In this document: piece after piece, positions 12,534 through 58,516 of the stretch
Layout: the number at the start of each line of letters is the position of its first letter
How positions within the stretch are numbered: position 1 is the first letter of the stretch
DNA from: Brienomyrus brachyistius
Taxonomy: Eukaryota > Chordata > Actinopteri > Osteoglossiformes > Mormyridae
NCBI RefSeq assembly: GCF_023856365.1
Contig: NC_064540.1
Location: 558,001-622,000, forward strand
DNA length: 64,000 nt
Direction: 5' to 3'
The notes under the pieces: model-generated
What the model was told of the DNA's origin: nothing
The model's input: only the letters and a program-made list of their open reading frames with translations
The model's database searches: none
Translations under genes and position numbers: made by a program

Positions 12534-13698
12534 CTATATGGACAAAACTATTGGGGCAGACCATTTAATCGTTGAATTCAGGTGTTACATTCAGACTCGT
12601 TGTTTCAGGTGTATGAACTCAAGCACCTAGGCATGCAGTCAGGTTTATACTCATCTGTGACAGAATGGGTTGTTCTGAATAGCTTGAGTTCAAGTGTGAC
12701 CATAAGGTGCCACATGAGTCAGTTTGTGAAATTTCTTCCCTTCTAGATACTCCATGGTCAACTGTAAGTGGTATTTTTGCAGAGTGGAAGAGGATCAACT
12801 CGGCCACAAAGTGGCAGGTCATGTAAAGTAACATGGGGTTGCCGAGTGTTGAGGTGCATAGTGTGTAAAAGTCGCCAGCACTCTGACTCGATAACTGCAG
12901 AGTTCCTGGCTTCCTCTTGCATGAACCCCAGGACAAAAACCGTGCACCAGGAGCTTCATGGAATGGGGTTTCATGGCCGAGCAGCTTCATGCAAGCCTCA
13001 CTTCACCAAGTACAATGCTAAGCGTCAGATGGAGTTGTGCAAAGCAATCTGCCACTGGACTCTGGAGAATTGGAAACATGTTCTGTGGAGTGACCACACG
13101 CTTCTCTCTCTGGCAGTCTGAATTGGTCGGATTATAGGAGAACACTACCTGCCTGACTGCATTGTGCCAACTGTAAAGTTTGGTGGAGGACTGATAATGG
13201 TATGGGGTTGTTATTCAGGGTATTGACTCACAACCCAAGTTCCAGTGAAGGGAACTCTTAATGCATCAGCATACCAAGACATTTGCTTCCAACTTCATGG
13301 GTTTGGGGAAGGCCTTTCTGTTCTAGGATGACTGCGCCTCAGTGCACAAAGCAGGGTCCCTCAGGGTCATGGTTGGGTGAGTTTGGTGTGGAAAAACTTG
13401 AATGGCACAGAGCCCTGACCTCAATCCCATTGAACACCTTGAATAGAGATTACAGGTCAGGTATTCACATCTAACATCGATGCCTGACCTCAGACATGCT
13501 CTTCTTCATGAATGGGATGAAAATTCCCAAAATACACACTCCGAAATCTTGTGGAAAGCCTCCCCAGAAGGGTGGCAGCTGTTATCGTTGCCTTGGGGGG
13601 GACCAGCTCCCCCAACTGATGCCTGTGGATTTCGAATGGGATGTCAAAAGATCCTGTATTTGTAACGGCCAAGTGTCCCAATACCTTTGTCTATATAG
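12534..13698 (+). mobile_element. Degenerate Tc1-like transposon
   Basis: The ends are inverted copies. The left starts CTATATGGACAAAACTATTG; the right end, reverse-complemented, starts CTATATAGACAAAGGTATTG. The length of about 1165 bp with a single transposase-like region fits a Tc1/mariner element of the kind common in fish. It lies in chd6 intron 1 in the gene's orientation. Transposase remnants are described separately. It is immobile by itself because the reading frame is broken. Confidence 0.88.
12660..13600 (+). pseudogene. Broken Tc1 transposase
   Basis: Conceptual translation gives pieces of a Tc1-family DDE transposase in more than one frame. Visible pieces are a helix-turn-helix-like segment near 12790-12830 (TRPQSGRSCK), the segment HWTLENWKHVLWSD near 13050-13095, and PTVKFGGG followed by a VWGCYSG-like stretch near 13165-13220. 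Stops and frame changes separate them: a stop follows the serine/leucine stretch at about 13120, and another falls near 13225. The third acidic catalytic residue cannot be placed confidently. Confidence 0.82.
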
Positions 13699-15791
13699 GT
13701 CATTTCCCTTAAAGCATGTGGTCCCCCCCCCCCCCCCCCCCCCCGCAGCATTACTGATTTTTTTAAAATCTTCGGTATTCCTTGAATCTTTGATGCTATG
13801 AAATGGTAAAGTCTACCTTTTCATTCGTGATCCCCAAACCATTAATCAGCGGATAATTATTCACCAATCGAGTAGCTTGTAGACGAGGTAAAACACACTT
13901 TTCTCAGAACTGGTCGTTCCTGTGCTGAAAACCCCTGGAAGTGCAGAAATGATTTGAAATAAATTTTCCATAAGTGAAATGCAGAGGAAAATAAATGGGC
14001 CAGTATCCATGCAATAAATTGATGTACCTGCAAAATGTACATTGTTACAGCTGGTATTTGAGAACAGTGCTGAACATTCCTTCTTGGCATTAATATGTCA
14101 CTCTCTTAATTTAAGTTCAATACGGAAGGTCTGTATCAAGCTGAAAGGAAATGCATGTGGCTCGATGTCTCTCGTCTGATCTAGCACTGCTTTTTACCTC
14201 TTCGGTCGTGTTCAGTCCACGCTCAAGTCCAGCGTGTTGGATGCAAGAATTCAGGGCAGCAGGTGTGAAAGTGTGTAAGGATGGTGGTTCGTGTTGTTGC
14301 GGTTCCTGTTTGAACGGTGTACCAGGTGACAACATGGGGTGGTGGGGGACCAAGTCCGTAATCATAGTATATATTGAGGGGGACACTGTGAGCACATCTG
14401 AACATCCCCCCCCCCCCATTGTGCTGTAAGGGGGGGCCCTTATTATAATGTTGAGCAGATGCATGTGACATAGAGACTTCATTTATTTTTTATTACTTTT
14501 TTTTTTTTTTTTTTTACAAATGGGGGGGGGGGCTGGGGACACGACAAGAATTTTGATTTCAACAAAGGTGAAACAAGCAGGGAAACGCAACCGCAGTCAG
14601 GTCTACAGATGGGGCAGCTCTCGCTCTGGTGCTCTGGTCTCCCAAGGGGCAAAACAGAAGTTTGTTGTATATTATTGGTGAAGGGCTTGTCATGTGACTC
14701 TGCCCTACCCAAGGATGTTTCCACCTCCTCTGTCTTAGGGGTACGTAACCCAATTTGTTGTATAAACACGTTTGTAAATCATTTTGGAATAAACCATCAG
14801 TCTACCAGAAAGAAGCCACGTGACGTGTTCGGAAATACAGTAATTTGACACTCTACTAGGGTTAATGCAAGCGCTTCATGATGTTAGGAATGAGTTCGTA
14901 ATTGAATAGTTATGTGTCATCTTAGTCATGTTAGATGACAAGATACAACTGAAAACACCTTTTGGGCCTGTATGAACACTGAACATTGACAGAGGTGTGT
15001 GTGTGTGTGTGTGGCTGCCCTGCCGGTGCTGCCCTACCTGTGCCTGTCTGCTACCTCAGTGGGCCGGCCTAGTGAGCCGGGGAGGACTACCTGTTGCCTG
15101 GTAATTGTCATGGAGATGAGTCTGTCTAGCAGCACTAAGCTTAAGTGATCAGTCATAAAACAAGATCAGTCATAAAACAGTCTGACCTCAGATTTTTCCA
15201 CTGTTAGAATTTGGAGGACATCAAAGCCATCCCCCAAAGTTAAATTTATCCCGTTGAATTGAAAGAAACTGCTTTCTAACGGCCATTTTTTTCTGTCAAA
15301 AAACTCTGATTCACTTTAAATGGAAAGCCACGTGAAAGGTGCTCCCGCGACTTGATGGGCCCGCCGAGGTGGACAGACCAGTGATTGTTGGCACGTGGAT
15401 GTTTGTATGGACTTATTGCTGCTGGAAAGGCTGCCGGCTCCTGGGAGCGAGAGGGGGAGGGCGTCTCTGTCTTCCTCGTCAGTTTTCATTGGCTGGCGTC
15501 TTGTGACGTGCAGGTTTGAATGATTTTCATAAGGAGATTAATGTTCAGTCGAATCTTTCCAAAGTCAGTGGGCTTTACTCTGATTTTACATTGATTTATC
15601 AGGCTGCTAATCACTGTGAGAAATCTCCATTTACAATGTCCAGAATTCTTTATCAAACCATTATCTCAAAACAGTGTTCGGTTCTTCAAGATGGCTAAAT
15701 ACTGATTATCATTCCTCAGTATTTTTGACATTTTATATTTCATTACAGATTTACATCTTCAGCAAATATTACTGATTATTTACATTACATT

Positions 15792-17025
15792 CAGGGTTGC
15801 ACGATCCTGAAAAAAATATCGCGAATTGTGATTCTTTTGCTTAGAATTGAGATTGCAATTCTCTGTGATGATTTTTTTTTTTTCTTCTTAAATTTAAACG
15901 TTTATTGCACTCAAACTTCAAAAGGAAGCACAACAAAACATGTCTGTGCCAAACATACGACTGATCCAGGACCAGCAGGTCAACTTCTGACAGCAGATAG
16001 GATACAGTCAATTGGCCATTCAATTAGCGTAACTAAAACATACCACAAGTTCCAGTGCCCAAACTGCCAGTGAGGTACTTTTTGGTACTTTAACATAAAC
16101 TTCTCAAAACCCATCTAGGAATAATTTTAAACAACAAGGATGAAATTGATTGATTATCACGGAGAATGTCTGCAGCACTCATACAAAAGCAACGGAGGTA
16201 AACTTTATACTGATTTTTAAACATTTAGTAGATAATCTTGAAAATGAATAATCATTAAAACTACAAAACTATACATTTTTTTTTCTGTGACAGCGTAAAA
16301 ATGTAGCGAAACCTAAACTCTCTGTGCTGTAATGTCCGTTTACAGAACTGAAGGTAAGAAAAAGCCTGATCTTAATCTAGCTGACTGGAAGTATGAATTG
16401 CACGTGCACAACAGCCGATGTTGTTGTTCATATCGCACATCATCCAGCCCTATAATACACTGCAGCCATTTTTCTAATTCAGTGCAAAATAACCCGCCTC
16501 GCGTTGTGATGTCATTCAGTGCCGGTGCCAGGGAAGACGGTGGTGCAGGAGGTAGTGCTATCGTTCGGCAACTGGAGGGTTGCAGGTTTGAGCCCTGGTT
16601 CCTCCTGACCCCATCAAAGTGTCCTTGAGCAAGAAATTGCTCCTGGTGAGCAGGTTGGCACCTCGTATGGCAGCCTCCACCACCGGTGTGTGAATGAGTG
16701 TGTGGATGGGTGAATGTGAGGCATGAAATGTAAAGCACTTTGAGTACTCATAGGAGTAGAAAAAGCACTATATAAATGCAGTCCATTTATTTACCATTTA
16801 CGCCTGTGGAAAACCAACACCTTGAAGTGCTGTACTTTTGGTACCTTCTTGAAGTACCAAAAATATGGTACCTGGTGTGGTGGGAGAGCCCCCTTTAAAG
16901 AGAGTGCAGAATTATGGGATGTTTGAGACACTCTGGGGAAAAGTAGGAGCGCTTGTTTTGATGAAGAACTGTAGTAATTAAGAAGGGAGTTTGTGGTATT
17001 TTTATGATTAATTGTGCAGCCCTAA
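15792..17025. mobile_element. Non-autonomous hAT-type element with nested SINE
   Basis: The left end begins CAGGGTTGCACGAT and the right end finishes TGTGCAGCCCTA, giving imperfect short terminal inverted repeats of the hAT type. A perfect 8-bp duplication, ATTACATT, flanks it at 15784-15791 and 17026-17033, the size expected for hAT insertions. I see no transposase frame. A separate SINE (16519-16800) lies inside it. Confidence 0.85.
16519..16800 (+). mobile_element. tRNA-derived SINE with L2-like tail, nested in hAT
   Basis: A B-box-like GCAGGTTTGAGCCCTGG is followed by TGTCCTTGAGCAAGAAATTG. The 3' tail contains GTAAAGCACTTTGAGTACTC and AAAGCACTATATAAATGCAG, the tail shared by many fish SINEs and their partner LINEs. 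This family differs from the SINE at 381-719. Confidence 0.75.
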
Positions 17026-17057
17026 TTACATTGACCCTGAACATTTCTCAAGTGAAG

Positions 17058-17089
17058 CATCCATCCATCCATCCATCCATCCATCCATC
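17058..17089. repeat. (CCAT)n tetranucleotide repeat
   Basis: Eight CCAT units. This is the reverse form of the GGAT tail of the local SINE family, and the following sequence may be a worn SINE tail on the minus strand. Confidence 0.85.
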
Positions 17090-18120
17090 ATTTGCCTGAC
17101 GGTCCTGGAGGCTTGCTGAATCAAGGCTGTATGTTACCTGGACTTTATCCCCAGCAGCATAAGGAACAAGCCTGGCTCATCCCCTGTGTGGCATAAAAAA
17201 AACAAATCTTTATTTTGCTATCAGAAACCCCGCCATGTTGTTATTACTTTTTGATAAGGTTCACAGGTGTGTCACAAGGAAACCAATTATCCTACTGCAC
17301 CTGGAACGTGTCAAACATCTGAGTCCGTATGTAGAGATTTGTATGATTTGTAGTTTCCATGTTCTCTTATCTGTGTCATCCTTAAAGACTAGGCAGTAAC
17401 AACCAGGCTTACACAAGCACCTCTTTCTAGACAATAGGTGCTAAACAAACCTTTCAATATGGCCCTATCTTTCGACTTCCCCGGTACCCGCATTTACTCA
17501 AGTCTTTGCCTATGTAAAGCAGATACAAAGCACGGGCAGCTTGAGGGTGAACGCTAAAGGCCGGGGTGATGTGTGCACGCATGTGACTGCTCTGCTTTTG
17601 CACATCCACTCATCTTCCATGCTGCTTACCCAGGGCAGGGTCACGGTGACCCCGGAGCCTGTTCCAGGAAGCACAGGGCTGGGGAACACCCTGAATGGGA
17701 TTGCCCCTCTATATAAATCCTGCTGGGTGAATTACGCTTGTCAGGCTGTTCGGGGCCTTTCGCTCGGGAAACATCAGGCATGTGTCCCACTTTCTTAAGC
17801 TGTCCGACTCGGTAATCATTTCGAGGGATTTACGAGACCCCCACACCCAGACAATCGCAGCCAGGGGTTGGTGTCGTGGGATGAGGACATGTTTTCATCA
17901 GCCGTCTGCCGTTAACGCTCATGTGACCGCACGGCTTGGCTCTGCATGTGCCGCATTTCGCTGGTTATTTGTTTATTTGCCACCACATTGTGGCATGTGC
18001 GTGGTAGGAGCCTCTCTTTGAGCGCGTGACACGCAAATGAATTGAATTGCTCAATTGACTCATCAGGACTGTCTCATTCTCACTCGGGGAGGGGGCTCGT
18101 GTTGCTGGGACAGGCAAAGG

Positions 18121-18830
18121 CAAATTTATTTATATTTTCATATACATTCAAAGTGCTTTGCAGAAGATAAAAACGTATGAATGTTAAGAATATCGAAATT
18201 GACATAAAACGGACATTTTAAATACATTAAGGAAAGTTGCATGCATTAAAAATGTTCATAAATCGTTAAAGCCAAAATTACAATAGTTAGCCAAAACCAT
18301 AGTGAAATAAAAAGGTCTTAAGCCTAGATTTAAAAATGGCTATAGCTGGAGCATGTCTAAGAAACTCCAGTAGTCGGTTTCAGCTTTCAGCAGCATGATA
18401 GCTGAATGCCATTTCACCCTGCTTAGCTCGAGCTTTAGGAACTGCCAGTTGACCAGTTCCAGAGGATCTATGGGTCCTGCTGGGTTTGTAGGCTTCAAGC
18501 ATCTTAGAAGTATTTGTGACACTTAGACCATTAAATGATTTATGGACAATTAACAGTATTTTAAAATCAATTTTATAGCTGACTGGAGGCTGACGTAAAG
18601 CCCCTCGTGTTGGGGTGATCGGTTTTAGGAAGCAAACTTACAGCCGCATTTTGAGTAAGTTTCAATTCTCCGATTGTCTTTTTAGGGAGACCGGACAAAA
18701 GAGCATTGTAATAATCCACCCTACTGGAATTAGGAGCGTGGATTGTTTTCTCAGTCTTGATTGGAAATAGACCCTCTGACTTTGCTGATATTTTTAAATG
18801 GCAGAAGGCTGACCTAGTCACTCCTGGTAT
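18121..18830 (-). mobile_element. LINE ORF2 3'-end fragment, antisense
   Basis: On the minus strand a frame near 18573-18821 contains YNALLSGLPKKTIGELKL and QNAAVSLLPKTDHPN. This is the motif block found just after the reverse transcriptase domain in CR1/L2/Rex-like non-LTR elements. Downstream on the same strand come PSRTHRSSGTGQLAVPKA-like residues and SRLKTFLF-like residues with interruptions. The 3' tail (reverse of TTTATTTATATTTTCATAT) lies at about 18125. Truncated and non-functional. Confidence 0.75.
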
Positions 18831-20301
18831 ATGGTTACTAAAAGTTGTCCATTAAAACGCCATGCTTTCTGACCTGGACGATTGTCTTCAGAGTCCTGGA
18901 TTTATGATAAGTGTCTATTTTAAACCTATACTGCGTTTTTCCATGTGAAACTGAAGGAAGTTTTACCGCATCCGTGTATTAACTTGCTCTGGATAGTTAC
19001 GATGTAGGTCAACGAGAGTTTGGTCATTAGAGGATGCAGCTTTGGGTATCCTCATGGTGATTAGGATGTACAGTATTGTACATATTACAGTATTAGTACA
19101 GTATTAGGATGTACAGTAAAATTTGACCCAAAGGGAGCATATAAAGGTTAAATAGGAGGGGCACAAAAATTTGTTTTGTGAGAGACCATTTGTAATATCT
19201 GTACGTTTTGATTCACATATATCATAAGTAACAAAACAGGCCCTGCCTTCCAAATAGGACCAGGTTCCAGATAATCCAACTCAAAGTTTTCACCTGACTT
19301 TCTGCTGTAAAATGTCGGGTGATACTTTTTTTAAATTATTAGTTTTTATTTATAGTTAGCCGTTTATGGAGAGGCTGGGTTGACCTCTGGATGGCCTCTG
19401 GTTGACCTCTGGTTGACCTCTGGCCCTGTGCACTGTTCCAGTCGTACGCAGCGCGTCCTCATTTGCATCAGACCGACGGGGCACGATGACTCACTCATCA
19501 TACACTGCACCCTGCATCATACACTGTAAGCAGGCCTGACAGCTGGAGCAGCATCATGAGACATTCAGGTCTCAACAACTCATTAACTTTTTGGGGGGGA
19601 ACTAACCAACCCCCTCCCACCACCCACCCCCCCGAGATGAGCGGATTATATATGAATTTGTGTGTGCATGTATTGAATAGAAACCTCTACTTATTAATGG
19701 CTGTCTGCAGTAAGCACATTTACTGGAAAGTGTACAAACTGGCCCAAAACACTTCATATTCAACTTTTTGTTTAGAGATGTTACATTTTTATAAATTTTT
19801 CCATGAGCATAAGGGATATTTTTTGCTTGTTTTGCCAACCTGTACCTAGTCATTATGTCATAAAAAAAAAAAAACATCGAAATGCACCGATTAAATGCTT
19901 TTACCAAAAAATACTGACCAATTTCACAAAATCCCCTGAACCTAAGTATCCAAATAAAGCTTTGACAACAAAATCTCACAATCGGTGCCGGAAACCTGCT
20001 GTGCAAATGAAGGTGAGGCCCCCTCTCATCGGGGCATGGGGGCCGCTGGGGGCCGTGTCTGAAAAGCCGTTTAAGGTGATGACTTGGAATGTTTTTTATT
20101 TTCATTTTCATTTGATATCGAAACAAAGCATTCTGACTTATTAAATCTCACTAATTTTCTATTTTTATCTGCCATTACCTATTCTTAAACCTCCATATTT
20201 CCACGACGCTAATTAATAATGATCGTGGTGTGATTTGTTTTTATTTAAAATTAACAGACTTCTTTGTTCTTTGTTGTAGATGCAACAAGGACTAGGAAAT
20301 A

Positions 20302-53381
<33,080 letters not shown>

Positions 53382-56300
53382 ACTGTAAAAGAGAATTAGC
53401 CGTTTGTGGTGTGTAAGTCAACGGTGTTCATGTAAAGACCTTTCTTGTCCACTTTAATCATGTTTATAGATCTCTTGTCCAGTACCAAACCTCAGACGGT
53501 CACCAATCCACCCCCCAAACCCGCCCCGCCACGCAAAACGACCGTCGTATTGCATGGGAGGTTCGCAGCAGTCAGGCATCGATACAGAGGAGTGACCTCG
53601 TGTTCCTGCTTGCCGTGGTGACGTGGGCGGGGGCGGGGCTCGGGTTTGGTGGGCTTCCGGGTGTTTCCGCCATGCCGCCGTTTGAAATCGCACTACAGAT
53701 TTGGGAGGGGGGCACTGCTAACTCAGAGGTACCTATGCAGCACAGGCCTGGTGCAGCGGCGTGGTAACAGGGTTACACAATCGCTCCCAGATTTATTTTT
53801 TATTTTTTAAACTTTAATCTCTTCTCTACCCCCACACCCCCCTCCCCCATCTCTTCAAGCTCATAACAGCTCAGACTAACACATTTCCTTTAAAAAGCAC
53901 CTGATATGTAATACAGAAATTATTGAAGCAAGCACCCAAGAAAATTTAAGAAAAAATAAGTAAAAGAATTTTAAATGCTGCTAAGAAGTTGTCCGAGGGC
54001 AGCTTTAGTTCATCCAAGGTTGGTCTGTTGTTTTTGCTGCTAAGACAGTTTTTTTTAATCAAGAACTTTAGAGAAATAAATTATATATAAATATATATAT
54101 ATAATCTATATACATACGTACGTGCATACATATGTAAAGAAAATAAGGAATCTTGTAATGCATCGTGTTGAAAACAGTGTATGTCCAAGTCAAAATTGCT
54201 TGCGTAAACAAATGGTTAAAGAACAAGCCGCGACTTTGCTCTTTATTTTGTTCGGGGTATTTTTTCTATGCTCTTTAAAACGATTCAGTTTCAGTTACCG
54301 AAAGATGTTCTTATCTGGCGGGAGTCGTCGGCCCGGCACGCCTCGCCTTCCGGTGCCGAACCTTTCCCATTCGGACCCCAGTTCATCACCTCACACAGGA
54401 CCAGTGAGCCCGTGCCGTAGTGGACTCTGACAGGACAGGAGCCTCCTGAAGTAGGCGGAGGGGTGTGTGTGTTTGTGTGTGAGTTTGTGTAAAAGGGGGG
54501 GGGATGTTTGTTTTATGTGCAGAAATTAAAATATGTTCATTCCCATCTGTCTGTTCACACTAAGGAGAGATGTTTGGGTTTGCTCGGATTGAACTGTGGG
54601 GGAGTGCCCATTAATATAACGCTTTCGTCTGGTTTCCCCAATGCATTTTAGAATACACTAGAATAGATATTGATAGGGATTTTCAAAATGTAAATTGATC
54701 TATATATTGTTTATTTGTTTACAAGCATGTCTTGTTTTTACTTAATTGAGTTTGTATTAAAAAAACACGAAATTGCCAGTATTTCTGATAATTAAGCATA
54801 CTCTAGAAGGACACACAAATCACCTTTTCTTCTAAAAATTTCAAAACAGGGTGTTGAATTTGGCAACTTTCACCTAAAAAAAAAAAAGAAAAAAAAAAAC
54901 AATAAGGTCCTTTTCAGTATGAAAATGTTTTTTTGCAAAGTCCTGTTGGTGAATGTCTTACCTGTAAATGTAACAGTCTCAGCCATTTGAAGCATTTTAT
55001 ATATATATATAAAAAAATTGAGTTTAATTTCTGCGTGTGTATGCGCGCATGCATGCGTGCGCATCAACACAGCACCACCTGTGGAGAAAGGTTGCCGTAG
55101 TTCTGTATTTAGGACACCTGTCTTGCCCCTCTTCACCTACGTTGTTCGAGATGTTGTTGCCTTGTCACAGCTTGTGACATTATAATTTATTCGTTTTGCT
55201 TTTGCCAAACTTTCACCAAATATGACATTCTCTTTTTTATCCTTTTTTAAACTTAGGTCATTATATTAAAATTACAAATGCCTTATTTAGTGTTATATAT
55301 ATAGATGTTTTTTTCTACATCTCCATATCAGAAAGTATATATCAAGGTATGTAATATAGAGCTTGATTCTGTCGGAAAAAAGCGATTCACACTGATGTAA
55401 ATTTCCCATCGGTCGTGTGCACAATTCCCCATTAATCCCACCACAGTTACAAATTAATGTAGAAAGCGTTTGGTTTGACTTTTTTATTCAAACACAAAAT
55501 GTTCGGCCAGATGTTGAGTTTAACATTTGTTTTTGATAAACGGGTTAAGCACAGATGATAACCGGCATGTAAGTAGTTGAATATGTATTCGACTGTTGTC
55601 AGCGCTTTTGAGCGGCATGTTCCGCTGTTGATTGTGATGTTGACAATCGGCTAATTGGTCACGACCAATCGCTAAAATCACACGCAAACCTTAAAAGGTA
55701 AAGCTGCTCGTTTTGTAAATTTTTTTTCATTTCCTTTTTTCTTTCTTCTGATGTCTCCGAAACACTCCGGTTGTGGCTGCGACTGTGCTAACTCATTTTG
55801 CGTTACTGATGAATCGAAATAAAATAAATGAAGGCGATCAATTGTAAAAGAGCGAATGCATTTCAAAAGCCGTCTAGGTTTCACTTCGTAGATGAACATA
55901 GTGTTTAATTAAAAGGTCATCCTAATGCAAACTGTTGCCTGTTGGAAATATTGTCTTGCAAAAAAATGTTTGATTATTCTTGTATCTTCGAATAAATGTG
56001 CCCCAGGCTATTGGGAAAACTGCCTGGCCACATGTAAAATCCAAGTTTACTTCATCCTCCCTCCCACTGGGTCATAAAACCGAAACTCTTGTATGTAAAA
56101 GAGATGACACTTTGGAGCAGTATATGACTAATATTGTGAAGGTCAAAGAATATTTATTCATTTTTTTTTCATGTCGCCATTTACTTTATGTATTTTTTTT
56201 CTTAAGTAATTTATCCAAAGACCAGGATGTTTTGGACTCATTTGTATTTCAGATGTATTTATTGTACACTTCTGTCTTATAACACTTTTTTTTTCTCCCC

Positions 56301-57016
56301 TCTCATTTTTTTAGTTGTACTCTGACTAATTAGGGTTCAGGAAAAATGCTTTGCTGGTTTCTACGGCACATTCAGGCTCTGACGCTGTTTCCTGTTAAAA
56401 AAAAATATATATATCATATTTATTTGCTTTTAATATTTTTGCTCCTGGTGGATGCAAGAATAGTTTAATTAGTTAAAAAAAAATTATAACTTAAATGTAC
56501 TGATACCATAAGTACTTGGCAAATAGGCGTATACCTGCCAAGTACACTGTCTAAGGGTTGCGCTTAAGGTCAGAGCTAAAATCGTTAAAATTACATTTTC
56601 ACTTTTTTTTTTTTCTCCCAGGCCAGGAAGCTTCCGGTAATAGCTGTGCACCGCACACACGTACATCGCACACATGCTCTACAGAGTGTACTCACAAGAA
56701 AGGATACAGGCCCTTAGCGTTCTAGATTGAGCTCTGTCACTTACTGACGCCATTGCACTTGGCTTTCCTGTGAGGATGCTTTGCAGCGTATTCAGTTATG
56801 TCCATGCACCTGAACTCAGACCCCCATCAGCGTGTTACTCGGGGTTGGGTGACTACATACATGTTCTGGGGGGTTTTTTTCCCACAGCTGTTTGCCTTAG
56901 AACATAGTTCTTTTGTTTAGATCATGCAAGGCCAGTGTTCCCCAGGTGGATGTACTGTAAGCTCTTAGTTTCATTCAACCAAGGGTACTGTATTTGGGAT
57001 CATGTGCTACAATAAT

Positions 57017-57022
57017 AATAAA
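57017..57022 (+). terminator. chd6: Polyadenylation signal, proximal candidate
   Basis: AATAAA followed within 20 bases by a GT-rich stretch (TGTGTTGGTC). Confidence 0.5.
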
Positions 57023-57174
57023 ATGTACTCTGTGTTGGTCTAAAATCGGCAGCAATGTTGGTTTTTTTACGGCATTGTGGTTTTTATTTATTTTTATTTT
57101 GTTGAATTAGCTCCTGTATTCCCATGTGGACCAATCACATAACTAAGAACATGGTATGTGATCTTTTATTGTGC

Positions 57175-57180
57175 AATAAA
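57175..57180 (+). terminator. chd6: Polyadenylation signal, distal candidate
   Basis: AATAAA followed about 25-45 bases later by a G/T-rich element (GAGTGTACTGGGTTTTAAGT). It is the last good signal before the rbl1 promoter, about 1.3 kb upstream of the rbl1 start codon. Confidence 0.6.
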
Positions 57181-57200
57181 AGATGACCTTCAACTTTCAA

Positions 57201-58300
57201 AAGAGTGTACTGGGTTTTAAGTGTCATTGAGAGGGATGTAAAATACAAGTATATCACAAATATTAATTTTATTATTATAGGGAGAATTTCTTATCCTGTT
57301 TGTTGTGAAAGCTCTCCAATTCCTAGCTCATCGCATCACAGTTGAACACATCTTTAAGTTATGCAAGCTGATTTTCCTGAATTCATTTGCATGGTATTAA
57401 CTTTTACTATAAAAATATTTAACTATAAAAGTGGTGATAATATTAGTATTGTTGTTGCTGATATTGCTGAAATGGGTTATGGAAGGAGTGCTGTGCCCTA
57501 CTGTGGCACCCCATCTAGTGTGTACCATGTCCGGGGTACAAGAAAACTGCAGATGCATGGTAGATGTGTAGTGTCTACTGGTTTTCCCCCTTCTTTTTCA
57601 GACTACAAATTGCTAATTCCAAAATGGTAATTATCGTACTTTATTTTTTTTCTTTACTCTCTCCCCCGAAGAATATTGCAGTCACTGTGTTTAAAGTTCA
57701 TAATGCGTTCTACAAAAGGGGGGGTTAAAACCTGTGATCTTAGAAGCAGTTGCAGGGAGTCCATAGAGGCGTACCGTAAATTGAAGAAATGTCAGTTTAG
57801 TGGTCACGCATTAATTTAAGCCACGCAGAAACCCCCTGACTTAAGACATACAAATGGATTGGGATGGAAACCGCCGACTATGCCACGGTTGGTTTTAATA
57901 CCAATTTCGGGTGATTATCGCATTATGACTCCTCATGTCGTCATAATTTCGCTACAATTTCAACAGTCGAGGATTGTGATAATTTACCAAAGTGTGTTAT
58001 CCTCTTGGTTGTTTCGGTAAAGGGCTTTTCAATGTTTGTCTAAACAGGCCCGTTTCATTCCCGTTTGCACCGAGATCTGCCTCGGTAGAATTACAACAAA
58101 TATCTAATTTTAAAGCACTGAAAAGGAATCTTGTGTCATTTGAAACCCTGAAGACACGGGATGCACACACGTTGTGTTCATAGGTTAAGTGTGTACACAT
58201 CAACCTATCGGTAAAAGTACGGATTACACTTAAACCAAGTGATAAATACTATGCAGCGAGTGAGTGTTTTAGGGCATCGAGGGGGGGGGGTGTCCAGCAT
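57201..58300. other. chd6-rbl1 intergenic spacer
   Basis: AT-rich sequence without a recognised repeat or gene. A G(10) run lies at 58281-58290, just before the rbl1 promoter. Confidence 0.6.
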
Positions 58301-58319
58301 AGCGTACGCGTTCGGGCAC

Positions 58320-58516
58320 GCCCAAAGGGGCGGTCCCGAGGGCACCACTCCCCACGTGCCGTCTCTTCCTGTAACGCTGTACTTTTTCGCGCCAATTTTG
58401 CCAGCAGGGGATTGTGGGATACTGGTGGACGACTGGATGACTGAAAATACTGCGGTTGCAGTGTAACGACGTAGTCTTTTTCTTTTTGTTTCAATTTGAG
58501 AAAAGGGAATATTCAG
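58320..58516 (+). promoter_or_regulatory. rbl1: rbl1 promoter and 5' UTR
   Basis: Contains a GC box (GGGGCGG, 58327-58333), an E-box (CACGTG, 58353-58358) and TTTTTCGCGCCAAT at 58383-58396, where an E2F-type site overlaps a CCAAT box. No TATA. E2F sites are an established feature of mammalian p107 promoters, fitting feedback control by E2F/pocket proteins. The TSS is not defined by sequence. Confidence 0.72.

Larger units (their letters stand above)
3098..20279 (+). other. chd6: chd6 intron 1 (17.2 kb)
   Basis: This long AT-rich intron runs from GTAAGT to an acceptor ending TTGTTGTAG. It hosts the dispersed repeats listed separately: SINE pieces, a Tc1 fossil, a hAT element and a LINE fragment. 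It also carries microsatellites and long C runs at 10611-10628 (18 nt), 13723-13744 (22 nt) and 14406-14417 (12 nt). I see no exon-like conserved frame or RNA gene in the remaining unique stretches. Confidence 0.6.
53382..57200 (+). other. chd6: chd6 3' UTR (probable)
   Basis: AT-rich sequence from the stop codon to the most distal good polyadenylation signal. It includes a TA-rich patch (54078-54120) and an A-rich tract (54876-54900). Earlier AATAAA motifs, for example 55991-55996, could give shorter isoforms. No other gene is evident. Confidence 0.65.

Noticed and set aside
17058..17089. CRISPR-like short repeats
   Set aside because: A simple CCAT microsatellite without spacers; the genome is eukaryotic.
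19602..20126. 174-codon minus-strand open frame
   Set aside because: No recognisable domain, atypical composition, not bounded by splice or promoter signals; likely chance.
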